From assembly GCA_030019415.1 (NCBI GenBank), contig JASEEX010000022.1:1-34256 (forward strand): a DNA stretch of 34,256 bases. The letters run 5' to 3'. Positions within the stretch are counted from its first letter, which is position 1. Each line of letters opens with the position of its first letter. The notes under the pieces are model-generated. The model was not told the DNA's origin, ran no database searches, and saw only the letters and a program-made list of their open reading frames with translations. A program made the translations under genes and the position numbers. This document shows positions 8,173-15,746 of this stretch, piece after piece. The stretch comes from Thermodesulfovibrionales bacterium. GTDB taxonomy: Bacteria; Nitrospirota; Thermodesulfovibrionia; Thermodesulfovibrionales; SM23-35.

Positions 8173-8335
8173 ATATGCGATGGAGGCCATAGAGAAGTAT
8201 GGTACCATGAGAGGGTTATATCTCTCATTAAGTAGGTTACTGAGGTGTCATCCCTTTCATCCCGGCGGGTATGACCCTGTGAACCCCTCCTCACCCCCGA
8301 TCTCACGGTCGGGGCCTTCTAAGGGGATGAAATAA
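8078..8335 (+). CDS. yidD: Membrane protein insertion efficiency factor YidD
   Basis: Small membrane-associated protein that aids YidC-dependent insertion. The 85 residues contain the hallmark [19 protein letters not shown] with conserved cysteines, and the C-terminal [12 protein letters not shown]. The start has AAGG seven bases upstream. The last 14 residues ([14 protein letters not shown]) extend beyond the usual end and are encoded by a C/G inverted repeat at 8294-8315 (CCCCGATC and GGTCGGGG, one G-T pair), probably another palindromic insertion near the gene end. It is followed two bases later by yidC. Confidence 0.94.
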   Translation: MEKILILLIRMYRYIISPLLPMSCRFTPTCSEYAMEAIEKYGTMRGLYLSLSRLLRCHPFHPGGYDPVNPSSPPISRSGPSKGMK

Positions 8336-8337
8336 AA

Positions 8338-9909
8338 ATGGAAAAAAGAGCTCTTCTTGCCATAGCACTTACATTTATTGTCCTCTTCCTTTATCAGTAC
8401 TTTTTTATTAAACCCGAACCCCGGCAGGTTCAGGAAAAGGAAAGGGTAGAAAAGAAAGAAGAACCTGCGCCTGTAAAGCCTGTAGAACTTCCTGTGCCTA
8501 AAAGGATATCACCTGAAGAAAAAGAGATAAGGGTCGAGACTGAATTATATTCAGCAGTATTTACAACAAGAGGCGGAACACTAAAATACTATGAGATTAA
8601 AAAATACAAGGATAAAGAGGGTAAAAACGTTGTACTCCTTAAAGAGCCTGGTATGAAACCTCCCCTCGGTATAGGTTCAAAAGACGACCTTGAACTGTCA
8701 GATGTTAACTTCGCTGTTATTGGAAGGGACATCAGACTCGATAAATATTATAAAAGGTCAGATTCCCTCATATTCGAATATGCAGATTCAGGAGTCTCTG
8801 TTAGAAGGACGTATGCATTTTATAATGATAGTTATAGGGTTGAGATTAAAGATGAGGTCTCAGGGATTCCTGATTACTGGATTACTATCGGGACTGATTT
8901 CGGCATCCATAATAAAAAGGATACGTGGACGCATATAGGCCCTGTGCTTCTCAAGGAGAGTGACAGAATCGAGTTTAACGCAAAGAAACTGACTGAAGCT
9001 AGGAGCTATAAAGAAGGTCTGAAATGGATAGCTCAGGAAGATAAGTATTTCTTTGCCTCCCTCGTCTCCCTTACCAGTATGGAAGAGGCAAGGGTATGGA
9101 AACAGAAGGATTCTCCTGTTATTGCATTCAGGTCCAAACCTGGTATAAACAGCTTTATCCTGTATGCCGGACCAAAGGAATATGAGAGGCTAAAAGCACT
9201 CAAAGTAGGTCTCGAACATATTGTAGATTTTGGGTTCTTCTCGGTAATAGCCTTACCCCTCTTCTGGATTCTGAAGGTCTTTTATAAATTTCTCGGCAAT
9301 TATGGATGGGCGATAGTCCTGCTCACCCTAATCATAAGGATACCCTTTATACCGCTCGTTAACAAAAGTCAGAAGGCGATGAAGAAGATGCATGAGTTAC
9401 AACCCAGGATGGCTGAAGTAAAAGAAAAATACAAGAAAGACCCACAGAGGATGCAAAGAGAGATGATGGAGCTTTATAAAAAGCATAAGGTAAACCCTTT
9501 GGGAGGTTGTCTCCCTATACTCCTTCAGATACCTGTATTCTTTGCTCTCTACAAAATATTGTTAATAGCAATAGAACTTAGGGGCGCACCATTCATGCTA
9601 TGGATAAAAGACCTCTCAGCACCTGATACACTTTTGGGGCACATTCCTGAATGGTTTCCCTTAATCGGGGGGTTTGCTGTGGGTCCATTGCCCATACTCA
9701 TGGGTATCACCATGGTGATCCAGCAGAAGATGACTCCAACTTCTATGGATCCAACCCAGAACAAGATAATGATGCTTATGCCAATTATATTTACCTTTCT
9801 GTTCCTGAATTTCGCATCTGGCCTCGTCCTCTACTGGCTAATGAACAACGTCTTCAGCATCGCCCAGCAGTTATACGCAAACAAAAAACTCGCGAAAAAA
9901 GCATCCTGA
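8338..9909 (+). CDS. yidC: Membrane protein insertase YidC (Oxa1 family)
   Basis: Inserts and folds inner-membrane proteins, alone or with SecYEG. The layout is that of Gram-negative YidC: an N-terminal transmembrane helix (residues about 5-24, ALLAIALTFIVLFLYQYFF), a Lys/Glu/Pro-rich linker, a large periplasmic beta domain to about 300, then the conserved five-helix insertase core. The core includes YGWAIVLLTLIIRIPFIPL (the hydrophilic-groove arginine lies in this helix), a cytoplasmic coiled hairpin (KAMKKMHELQPRMAEVKEKY), NPLGGCLPILLQIPVFFALY and a Lys-rich tail. At 523 residues it is normal. It follows yidD closely. The jag gene that often comes next is missing; a repeat mosaic occupies the space before mnmE. 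Confidence 0.97.
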   Translation: MEKRALLAIALTFIVLFLYQYFFIKPEPRQVQEKERVEKKEEPAPVKPVELPVPKRISPEEKEIRVETELYSAVFTTRGGTLKYYEIKKYKDKEGKNVVLLKEPGMKPPLGIGSKDDLELSDVNFAVIGRDIRLDKYYKRSDSLIFEYADSGVSVRRTYAFYNDSYRVEIKDEVSGIPDYWITIGTDFGIHNKKDTWTHIGPVLLKESDRIEFNAKKLTEARSYKEGLKWIAQEDKYFFASLVSLTSMEEARVWKQKDSPVIAFRSKPGINSFILYAGPKEYERLKALKVGLEHIVDFGFFSVIALPLFWILKVFYKFLGNYGWAIVLLTLIIRIPFIPLVNKSQKAMKKMHELQPRMAEVKEKYKKDPQRMQREMMELYKKHKVNPLGGCLPILLQIPVFFALYKILLIAIELRGAPFMLWIKDLSAPDTLLGHIPEWFPLIGGFAVGPLPILMGITMVIQQKMTPTSMDPTQNKIMMLMPIIFTFLFLNFASGLVLYWLMNNVFSIAQQLYANKKLAKKAS

Positions 9910-9940
9910 CTCCCTTATGTCCTGTCCTCAACGCCTCTCT

Positions 9941-10030
9941 CGTCATTGCGAGGTCTCCGCCTTAGGCGGACGACTGAAGCAATCTCAAAACGAGATCCGA
10001 CCCCGTATTTAAATATGGGGTCGGAATGAC
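9941..10030. repeat. Mosaic intergenic repeat between yidC and mnmE
   Basis: Contains CGTCATTGCGAG and GAAGCAATCTC, the two ends of a palindromic repeat known from many bacterial genomes, but its centre is replaced by the triloop palindrome TCCGCC-TTA-GGCGGA (9956-9970). A second near-perfect 28-bp palindrome follows at 9997-10024 (left arm CCGACCCCGTATTT, one G-T pair), then GAATGAC. I see no gene in this gap. Confidence 0.8.
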
Positions 10031-10054
10031 ATCTGCGGTATACTATGAATAGAG

Positions 10055-11446
10055 ATGTTTCATGATGACACCATCGCTGCGATATCCACCCCCTTTGGGG
10101 AAGGAGGGATAGGTATTGTCAGATTAAGCGGGAGAGATTCTATAAAGATTGTAGAAAAAATTTTCACTTCACCCAAAAATAAATCCCTTAAGGATTTGGG
10201 TTCCAACAGGGTAATCTACGGCCATATAAAAGACCCCTTAACAGGTGAAGAGATTGACGAAGTGCTTGTTACGGTTATGCGATCTCCTTATACTTACACA
10301 AGAGAGGATGTTGTTGAGATAAACTGCCACGGAGGTATGGTCACCCTGAGAAAGACCCTCGAGTTAGTCCTTAAAGAAGGTGCAAGGCTTGCAGAGCCAG
10401 GGGAGTTTACTAAGAGGGCATTTATAAATGGAAGGATAGATCTCAGCCAGGCAGAGGCAGTACTCGATCTTATAAGGTCTAAGACCGATGAAAGCAGAAG
10501 GATTGCGATTGAGCAGCTTCAGGGCGGTCTCTCTGAAAAGATAACTGCACTGAGAGATAGGCTGAAAGAGCTCTGTGCCTATTTAGAGGCATATATAGAT
10601 TTCCCTGAGGATGATATAGAGATAGCCTCAAAAGAGGATATGTTAGAGTCAATGAAAGAGATTGGAACAGAACTCCAGAAACTCCTTAAGACCTATGATG
10701 AGGCAAGATTCTTCAGGGAAGGACTTTCAACAGCAATCGTTGGAAGACCAAATGTGGGTAAATCATCCCTTCTTAATGCACTCCTCAGAAAAGACAGGGC
10801 AATAGTGACAGAGCTTCCGGGTACGACGAGGGATGTTATTGAAGAGTATCTAAACATAGATGGTCTTCCCTTGAGGATTATGGATACAGCAGGGATAAGG
10901 AATGTACAAGATATTGCTGAGAAGGAAGGCGTAAAAAGGAGTCTTCAGAGCATTGAGAATGCTGACCTTGTGATTGCCATTTTTGATGGCAGCGAACATC
11001 TAAGTGATGAGGATTTTGAGGTTATGGAGAAGATAAAGGGTAAGAATGCAATTATCGTCATGAATAAATGCGACCTCCCATCTGTATTTGATAAAGACAT
11101 GTTCGCATCCTGCGTCTTGCATCATGCATCCTGCATCTTGCAAATCTCTGCTACCAGAGGTGATGGTCTTGAGGAACTTAAAGATAGAATATTCGAGTCA
11201 TGTCTGAAGGACTGGAAAGAAGGGAGGGATGGTGTTCTCGTTACAAATCTCAGACATAAAATTGCGATAGAAAATGCTCTGGCATCTCTCGAGAGGGCCA
11301 TATCCGGGTTCTTAGAGGATAAACCTCTCGAGATAATCGCCCTTGAGCTCAGGGATTCCCTCGACAGGCTGGGTGAGATTGTTGGAGCCGTAACAACAGA
11401 AGACATACTCGAGAATATATTTAAAAATTTCTGTATCGGGAAATAG
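10055..11446 (+). CDS. mnmE: tRNA uridine-5-carboxymethylaminomethyl modification GTPase MnmE (TrmE)
   Basis: Works with MnmG to modify U34 of certain tRNAs. N-terminal folate-binding domain (TIAAISTPFGEGGIGIVRLSG), central helical domain and an embedded G domain with GRPNVGKSSL (near 230), DTAG (near 277) and NKCD (near 337). It ends with the family's FCIGK, whose cysteine is catalytic. The G5 region ISATRGDG is preceded by about 13 extra residues (ASCVLHHASCILQ) encoded by five heptads of a GCATNNT array. This places a duplicated 7-residue peptide between G4 and G5. Length 463 is near the upper end. No convincing ribosome site precedes the ATG at 10055; an in-frame ATG lies three codons later. 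Confidence 0.96.
   Translation: MFHDDTIAAISTPFGEGGIGIVRLSGRDSIKIVEKIFTSPKNKSLKDLGSNRVIYGHIKDPLTGEEIDEVLVTVMRSPYTYTREDVVEINCHGGMVTLRKTLELVLKEGARLAEPGEFTKRAFINGRIDLSQAEAVLDLIRSKTDESRRIAIEQLQGGLSEKITALRDRLKELCAYLEAYIDFPEDDIEIASKEDMLESMKEIGTELQKLLKTYDEARFFREGLSTAIVGRPNVGKSSLLNALLRKDRAIVTELPGTTRDVIEEYLNIDGLPLRIMDTAGIRNVQDIAEKEGVKRSLQSIENADLVIAIFDGSEHLSDEDFEVMEKIKGKNAIIVMNKCDLPSVFDKDMFASCVLHHASCILQISATRGDGLEELKDRIFESCLKDWKEGRDGVLVTNLRHKIAIENALASLERAISGFLEDKPLEIIALELRDSLDRLGEIVGAVTTEDILENIFKNFCIGK
11105..11139. repeat. Heptad array inside mnmE (GCATNNT type)
   Basis: Five consecutive 7-bp units: GCATCCT, GCGTCTT, GCATCAT, GCATCCT, GCATCTT. They are translated as two copies of the 7-residue pattern ASCVLHH/ASCILQI. 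The same family appears at 31723-31787. Confidence 0.93.
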
Positions 11447-11500
11447 CAACCTGCCGCCTGTCTTAATCGTGATTTTCTCGATAACCTTGGAGAGTTACCC

Positions 11501-11602
11501 ATGGAATGTATACAACAAAAATTTAAGAAATACTGCAACTGCACATATGAACCCTGCGATAAGAAAAATAGATGTTGTGAATGCCTCCATCTTGGTAATT
11601 GA
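11501..11602 (+). pseudogene. Truncated small Cys-rich protein (DUF6485-like)
   Basis: A 33-codon reading frame with GGAG eight bases before the ATG. It encodes MECIQQKFKKYCNC, TYEPC and NRCCECLH, matching the N-terminal metal-binding-like part of a small conserved family I recognise as DUF6485 (CPCTYEPC...GKCCECIxYH...ELPxCFFP). The family continues for 20-30 more residues including another cysteine. Here it stops with LGN, and these last codons are the first bases of a TTGGTAA-type heptad array that begins at 11592. The truncation coincides with the repeat edge. The short product could still be made. Function of the family is unknown. Confidence 0.7.
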
Positions 11603-11682
11603 ATCAATGCTTATTATTTGGTTATTGTATTTTGGTCATTGGTAATTATTTGGAATTTGAGATTTGGTTATTGGAATTTAAT
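11592..11682. repeat. Heptad array (TTGGTTA type) upstream of tRNA-Leu
   Basis: Thirteen successive 7-bp units in unbroken phase, beginning TTGGTAA, TTGAATC and including GGTTATT, GGTCATT and GGTAATT. It begins inside the small Cys-rich reading frame and ends 9 bp before tRNA-Leu. Confidence 0.85.
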
Positions 11683-11691
11683 TTATTGCAT

Positions 11692-11778
11692 GCCGGTGTG
11701 GTGGAATTGGCAGACGCGCCGGACTCAAAATCCGGTGGGGGCAACCCCGTGTGGGTTCGACTCCCACCACCGGCACCA
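11692..11778 (+). tRNA. tRNA-Leu (anticodon CAA)
   Basis: Full cloverleaf with long variable arm: acceptor GCCGGTG/CACCGGC, anticodon loop CTCAAAA, T-arm GGGTTCGACTCCC, discriminator A and encoded CCA. Reads UUG. Confidence 0.96.
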
Positions 11779-11783
11779 ATGAT

Positions 11784-11880
11784 AGTTGTTAGTTTTTAGT
11801 GGTTAGTGTCAAGTCAGAAATTGTAAAATAATATTTGTTAGTTTTACTATTAACTAATCACTATTCATTAATAACTAATC
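11784..11880. repeat. Opposed heptad arrays between tRNA-Leu and tRNA-Arg
   Basis: Left array 11784-11818 has five AGTNNNN units (for example AGTTGTT, AGTGGTT). Right array 11846-11880 has five units of the complementary type (ACTATTA, ACTAATC, ACTATTC). The pair fills almost the whole spacer and could form a long imperfect stem. Confidence 0.92.
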
Positions 11881-11883
11881 AGT

Positions 11884-11960
11884 GCGCCTGTAGCTCAGTT
11901 GGAGAGAGCAACTGCCTTCTAAGCAGTGGGTCAGGGGTTCGAATCCCTTCAGGCGCGCCA
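11884..11960 (+). tRNA. tRNA-Arg (anticodon TCT)
   Basis: Acceptor GCGCCTG/CAGGCGC, anticodon stem ACTGC/GCAGT with loop CTTCTAA, discriminator G, encoded CCA. It decodes AGA (and possibly AGG), the arginine codons favoured in this window. Confidence 0.96.
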
Positions 11961-11961
11961 T

Positions 11962-12063
11962 GCGAATTTCGCGAAGCGAAATTCGCAGTTGTTAGTTAAT
12001 AGTTATTAGTGTCTTTATCTAAGTTGACGGTATTATCTATTTTTGTTTTACTATTAACTAAGA
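11962..12063. repeat. Triloop palindrome plus heptad arrays after tRNA-Arg(TCT)
   Basis: Perfect 11-bp palindrome with 3-nt loop at 11962-11986 (arm GCGAATTTCGC, loop GAA), starting one base after the tRNA CCA end. It runs into AGTTGTT, AGTTAAT, AGTTATT, AGTGTCT (11987-12014) and is matched by opposed ACTATTA, ACTAAGA units at 12050-12063. Confidence 0.9.
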
Positions 12064-12081
12064 CTTCCGTCTGAGTTATGA

Positions 12082-12103
12082 GGTCTCCAAAAAGTCGGAG
12101 ACC
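12082..12103. repeat. Small hairpin upstream of tRNA-His
   Basis: GGTCTCC and GGAGACC pair around an 8-nt loop; the CTCCAAAA inside can alternatively pair with TTTTGGAG at 12104-12111, giving two competing stems. Role unknown. Confidence 0.6.
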
Positions 12104-12118
12104 TTTTGGAGCAGAAAT

Positions 12119-12195
12119 GGTGGGCGTGGCTCAATGGTTAGAGCACTGGACTGTGGCTCCAGGTGTTGGGGGTTCGAGTCCCCTCGTCCACCCCA
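12119..12195 (+). tRNA. tRNA-His (anticodon GTG)
   Basis: Has the extra G at position -1 opposite C73, acceptor GTGGGCG/CGTCCAC, anticodon loop CTGTGGC, T-loop GGTTCGAGTCC, encoded CCA. Confidence 0.96.
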
Positions 12196-12196
12196 G

Positions 12197-12283
12197 CCAA
12201 TTTTGCTTTGCAAAATTGGAGTTTGAAGTTAAAGGTTTGTCTTTACTTATTGTCTCAACTTTTAACTTATAACTTTGAACTGT
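12197..12283. repeat. Triloop palindrome plus opposed heptads after tRNA-His
   Basis: Palindrome 12197-12219 (arm CCAATTTTGC, loop TTT) starts two bases after the tRNA. It is followed by AGTTTGA, AGTTAAA, and by opposed units CAACTTT, TAACTTA, TAACTTT, GAACTGT at 12256-12283. Confidence 0.9.
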
Positions 12284-12290
12284 TGCGAGT

Positions 12291-12364
12291 GCGCCTGTAG
12301 CTCAGTGGATTAGAGCATCGGCCTCCGGAGCCGAGGGTCGGAGGTTCGAATCCTCTCAGGCGCG
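12291..12364 (+). tRNA. tRNA-Arg (anticodon CCG)
   Basis: Acceptor GCGCCTG/CAGGCGC identical to tRNA-Arg(TCT), anticodon loop CTCCGGA within stem TCGGC/GCCGA, discriminator G. CCA is not encoded. Confidence 0.94.
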
Positions 12365-12372
12365 GGGCAAAA

Positions 12373-12387
12373 AGGGGCTAAGCCCCT
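12373..12387. repeat. Triloop palindrome between tRNA-Arg and tRNA-Lys
   Basis: AGGGGC-TAA-GCCCCT, perfect 6-bp arms with a 3-nt loop; no following T-run, so not a standard terminator. Confidence 0.7.
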
Positions 12388-12396
12388 CAAGGCTCA

Positions 12397-12469
<73 letters not shown>

Positions 12470-12475
12470 CTACCC

Positions 12476-12550
12476 GCCGGTGTAGCTCAGAGGCAGAGCA
12501 GCTGATTCGTAATCAGCGGGTCGGGGGTTCGACTCTCCCCACCGGCTCCA
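12476..12550 (+). tRNA. tRNA-Thr (anticodon CGT)
   Basis: Acceptor GCCGGTG/CACCGGC, anticodon loop TTCGTAA within GCTGA/TCAGC, discriminator T, encoded CCA. Lies seven bases after tRNA-Lys. Confidence 0.95.
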
Positions 12551-12559
12551 ATCTCTGTC

Positions 12560-12634
12560 GGGCGATTAGCTCAGTGGGAGAGCGCTTCCTTCACACGGAA
12601 GAGGTCGCAGGTTCAATCCCTGCATCGCCTACCA
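12560..12634 (+). tRNA. tRNA-Val (anticodon CAC)
   Basis: Acceptor GGGCGAT/ATCGCCT (terminal G-U pair), anticodon loop TTCACAC within CTTCC/GGAAG, discriminator A, encoded CCA. Confidence 0.95.
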
Positions 12635-12655
12635 TGACTTTTTTCAAGAAACTTC

Positions 12656-12785
12656 CACTTTTCAAATCACCAATAACCAAAAATCAATCCGCCTCAGGCG
12701 GACCAAATAAGCTTCAATAAACAATCACCAAACTCTGATTGTTTGATTATTATTTGGTTATTGTAATTTGGTAATTGGTTATTCC
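12656..12785. repeat. Opposed TTGGTTA-type heptad arrays with a TCCGCCTCAGGCGGA palindrome
   Basis: CCAATAA-type units on the left, the 15-bp triloop palindrome TCCGCC-TCA-GGCGGA at 12688-12702, then TTGGTTA-type units at 12744-12785 (for example TATTTGG, TAATTGG). Left and right sides are roughly reverse complements. This fills the gap between tRNA-Val and tRNA-Phe; no gene is seen here. Confidence 0.88.
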
Positions 12786-12850
12786 CTGCCCTTCGGAATC
12801 CAAATATACAGGGAAGAGATATCGAAAGAGGGATTTATAAAGGTGAGATA

Positions 12851-12926
12851 TGGTGGGCAGTCGCAGAATCGAACTGCGGACACGAGGCTTTTCAGGCCTC
12901 TGCTCTACCGACTGAGCTAACTGCCC
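12851..12926 (-). tRNA. tRNA-Phe (anticodon GAA)
   Basis: Reverse-strand cloverleaf: acceptor GGGCAGT/ACTGCCC, anticodon stem with loop CTGAAAA, T-arm GCAGTTCGATTCTGC, discriminator A, encoded CCA. The only tRNA of the cluster on the minus strand. Confidence 0.96.
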
Positions 12927-12981
12927 ACAATTTTTAAACTTTACAATTTTAACTTCTTTACTGTCAAGCTTGGATTTTCCG

Positions 12982-13076
12982 GTTTGTTGAGTTTCTTGAG
13001 TTTACACAGTTTACAGAGTTTTGAAGTAAAATAAGTATTTAAGGAATTAACTGAGTAAACCAAGCAAACACAATGA
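12982..13076. repeat. Opposed heptad arrays overlapping the lnt start
   Basis: Left array 12982-13023: GTTTGTT, GAGTTTC, TTGAGTT, TACACAG, TTTACAG and AGTTTTG. Right array 13049-13076: AACTGAG, TAAACCA, AGCAAAC and ACAATGA; the last contains the lnt ATG. Confidence 0.75.
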
Positions 13077-14623
13077 ACCCAAAAAACTTAATAAACACAT
13101 ATGGGCCTGCATTCATATCAGGCCTCCTTCTTGTATTATGTTATCCTATAATAGATTTATTTTTTCTTGCCTGGATAGCACTTGTCCCGTTTCTCCTGTC
13201 CCTCTATAACAAAAAACCAAAACAGGCATTTCAGGCAGGCCTTCTCCTCGGTATCCCTTATTTTTTTGGAACCCAGTATTGGATATATCATTCAATAAAT
13301 CATTATGGTAGCATCCCTTTTATTGTAAGCATTGCCATTGTTTTTTTACTCTGCCTTTATCTCAGCCTATATACAGGCCTTTTTGCTCTGCTATTCTCGA
13401 TGAACATCAAGGCCTCTCGTTTCCCGACCATTTTTTTCGCACCCTCGTTATGGGTAGCTCTTGAGTTTCTACGCTCCTATTTATTTACCGGCTTTCCCTG
13501 GTCAAGTATAGGATATACGCAGTATAAGTTTCTTAGTATTATCCAGATTGCCGACATAACAGGTATCTACGGTGTATCCTTTCTTATAGTGGCTGTAAAT
13601 GGTGCGGTGGCAGAGATATTACTTATAAGAAGGTGCGTCAGGGAAATGCCTCTCTTCCCGTTGTCACAGACAGTGATTGGATTATCTATTATCCTCTTGT
13701 TCGTCATAACAACTTTCATATATGGTCACTGGAGGCTTTCACGGGAAAGACCTGGAGAAGATTTAAGGGCAAGCGTAATACAGGGAAATATCGAGCAGGA
13801 TAAAAAGTGGGAGCCTACTTATCAGGATGCTGTAATAGAGACTTATAAAAGATTATCTACGGAGGCAGCTTCCTCTTCCCCGGCAATTATAGTATGGCCA
13901 GAAACATCGGTGCCCTTTTATTTCAATTCAGATAAGCGATATACTGAACAACTTATTGATTTTCAACGGGGCCTCAATGCTTATCTCCTCTTTGGAGGGA
14001 TCCTTGCAAAGGGGAAAGAAGGGGGGAGGCATCTTCTTTCAAATAGTGCGGTACTGCTCGATAAGGCTGGAAAGGTCTCTTATATTTATGATAAAATACA
14101 TTTAGTCCCTTTCGGAGAATATGTCCCCTTACAAAAGGTCTTTTTCTTCATGGACAAGCTTGTTGTAGGTATTGGGGACTACATTCATGGCGACTATTAT
14201 TTTAGGGCTGAGACCCCATCTGGGGGTTTCGCTACCTTAATATGCTATGAGATAATATTCCCCGGACTTGTAAGAAAGTTCTACTTAAAAGGTGGTAATT
14301 TTATCGTAAATATTACTAATGATGCATGGTTTGGAAGGACGACAGGTCCTTACCAACATTTCAGCATGGCTGTTTTCCGCGCGGTTGAAAACAGAAAGCC
14401 TCTGATAAGAGCAGCAAACACAGGTATCTCAGGCTTTATAGATAGCAATGGTAGGATACTCTCAAAAACCAATCTATTTCAGCAGGCAATACTAACACAG
14501 GATATAAAGACTGATATTACCAGGAGTTTTTATACAAAGTACGGTGACCTTTTTTCTTATCTATGCATTGTTTTTTCAATACTATTGCTGGCTGACATAT
14601 TTGGGAAGGCCAGAAGGGGCTAA
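13073..14623 (+). CDS. lnt: Apolipoprotein N-acyltransferase
   Basis: Transfers the third acyl chain to the N-terminal cysteine of lipoproteins in the inner membrane, which implies a Gram-negative envelope. The N-terminal half has several hydrophobic helices (for example PAFISGLLLVLCYPIIDLFF) and the family motif WVALEFLRSYLFTGFPWSSIGY. The C-terminal half is a nitrilase domain with the Glu-Lys-Cys triad at about E277 (WPETSVPF), K341 (YDKIHLVPFGEYVPL) and C391 (ICYEIIFPG). Length 516 is normal. The start codon lies in a heptad array and no Shine-Dalgarno is visible. It is followed nine bases later by prfB. A lipoprotein candidate substrate is encoded at 20994-21434. Confidence 0.96.
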   Translation: MNPKNLINTYGPAFISGLLLVLCYPIIDLFFLAWIALVPFLLSLYNKKPKQAFQAGLLLGIPYFFGTQYWIYHSINHYGSIPFIVSIAIVFLLCLYLSLYTGLFALLFSMNIKASRFPTIFFAPSLWVALEFLRSYLFTGFPWSSIGYTQYKFLSIIQIADITGIYGVSFLIVAVNGAVAEILLIRRCVREMPLFPLSQTVIGLSIILLFVITTFIYGHWRLSRERPGEDLRASVIQGNIEQDKKWEPTYQDAVIETYKRLSTEAASSSPAIIVWPETSVPFYFNSDKRYTEQLIDFQRGLNAYLLFGGILAKGKEGGRHLLSNSAVLLDKAGKVSYIYDKIHLVPFGEYVPLQKVFFFMDKLVVGIGDYIHGDYYFRAETPSGGFATLICYEIIFPGLVRKFYLKGGNFIVNITNDAWFGRTTGPYQHFSMAVFRAVENRKPLIRAANTGISGFIDSNGRILSKTNLFQQAILTQDIKTDITRSFYTKYGDLFSYLCIVFSILLLADIFGKARRG

Positions 14624-14632
14624 GGAGGTAGT

Positions 14633-15746
14633 ATGCTAATACAGAAAGAGCTAAAAGAAGAGTTATCAATCCTCAGGGTCAAGATTGAGTCCTTAAGGGG
14701 TTATCTTTGATTTACCGGGATTAAAAGAAGAGATCGAAAGGATTAAAAAAGACCTAACCTCAGAGAAGGTGTGGTCATTTCCTCAAATGACCAAGGAACT
14801 GCTAAAAAGAAGGGCAAGGCTTGAGGATATCGTATCCCATTTTGAGTCGCTTTCTGACAAGCTCTATTATTTAGAAGAATCAATAGGGATACTCGAGGAA
14901 GAAAGTGGAGATATCTTTCTGGATGATTTGCGGAAAGAGATTAAGGATTTGAAAGAGGATCTGGCATCACTGGAGATCCAGAATCTTCTTTCTGGGGAAA
15001 TGGATAAAAATAATGCTATCCTCACTATCCATCCAGGTGCAGGTGGGACAGAAAGCCAAGATTGGGCGCAGATGCTCATGAGAATGTATCTAAGATGGGC
15101 AGAGAGGCATAAGTTCAGTACCCAGATTGTTGAGTTACAAATAGGTGAAGAGGCCGGAATAAAAAGTGCTACTATTACAATAATAGGTCCATATGCTTAC
15201 GGATATCTGAAGGCTGAGGTAGGGATTCATAGACTTGTCAGGATTTCACCCTTCGATGCAAACAAGAGAAGACATACATCCTTTGTTGCTGTACTTGTAT
15301 ATCCTGAGGTTGAAGATGATATTGACATAGAGTTAAGAGAAGATGATATAAGGATGGAGACCTTTAGGGCCTCTGGTGCAGGAGGGCAGCATGTAAATAA
15401 AACATCCTCGGCTGTAAGGCTCACCCATATCCCGACTGGTATTGTTGTCAGTTGTCAGAATGAACGCTCACAACATAAAAATAGGGCTATTGCTATAAAG
15501 ATATTAAAGGCGCGTCTTTATGATCTGAGACTGAGGGAGCAGGAAAAAAAGATGGAAATCTTTATGGGAGATAAAAAAGGTATTGCATGGGGAAATCAGA
15601 TAAGGTCTTATATCCTTCAGCCTTACAGAAGTGTGAAGGATCATAGGATAGGCATCGAGACAGGTAATGTAGATGCTGTACTTGATGGCTACATAGATAA
15701 CTTTATAAAGGCCTATCTCGAAAAAGTAAGAGATAAGGTTTACTAA
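14633..15746 (+). CDS. prfB: Peptide chain release factor 2, expressed by programmed +1 frameshift
   Basis: Recognises UGA and UAA stop codons. The frame from ATG 14633 runs 25 codons to an in-frame TGA at 14708-14710. The main body continues in the +1 frame from 14709 to 15746, giving about 370 residues in total. The stop-recognition motif SPF ([15 protein letters not shown]) and the catalytic GGQ ([18 protein letters not shown]) are both present and typical of RF2. AGGAGGT precedes the ATG and overlaps the lnt stop. Expression is autoregulated: low RF2 lets the ribosome shift past the UGA. Annotation starting only at the in-frame ATG 14787 or the open frame at 14769 would miss the N-terminus. 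Confidence 0.97.
14696..14711 (+). promoter_or_regulatory. prfB programmed +1 frameshift site
   Basis: AGG GGT TAT CTT TGA T: a Shine-Dalgarno-like AGGGG three bases before CTT, with an in-frame UGA immediately after. It matches the classical RF2 site in spacing and in the CTT-TGA core. The base after TGA is T rather than the usual C. Confidence 0.93.
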
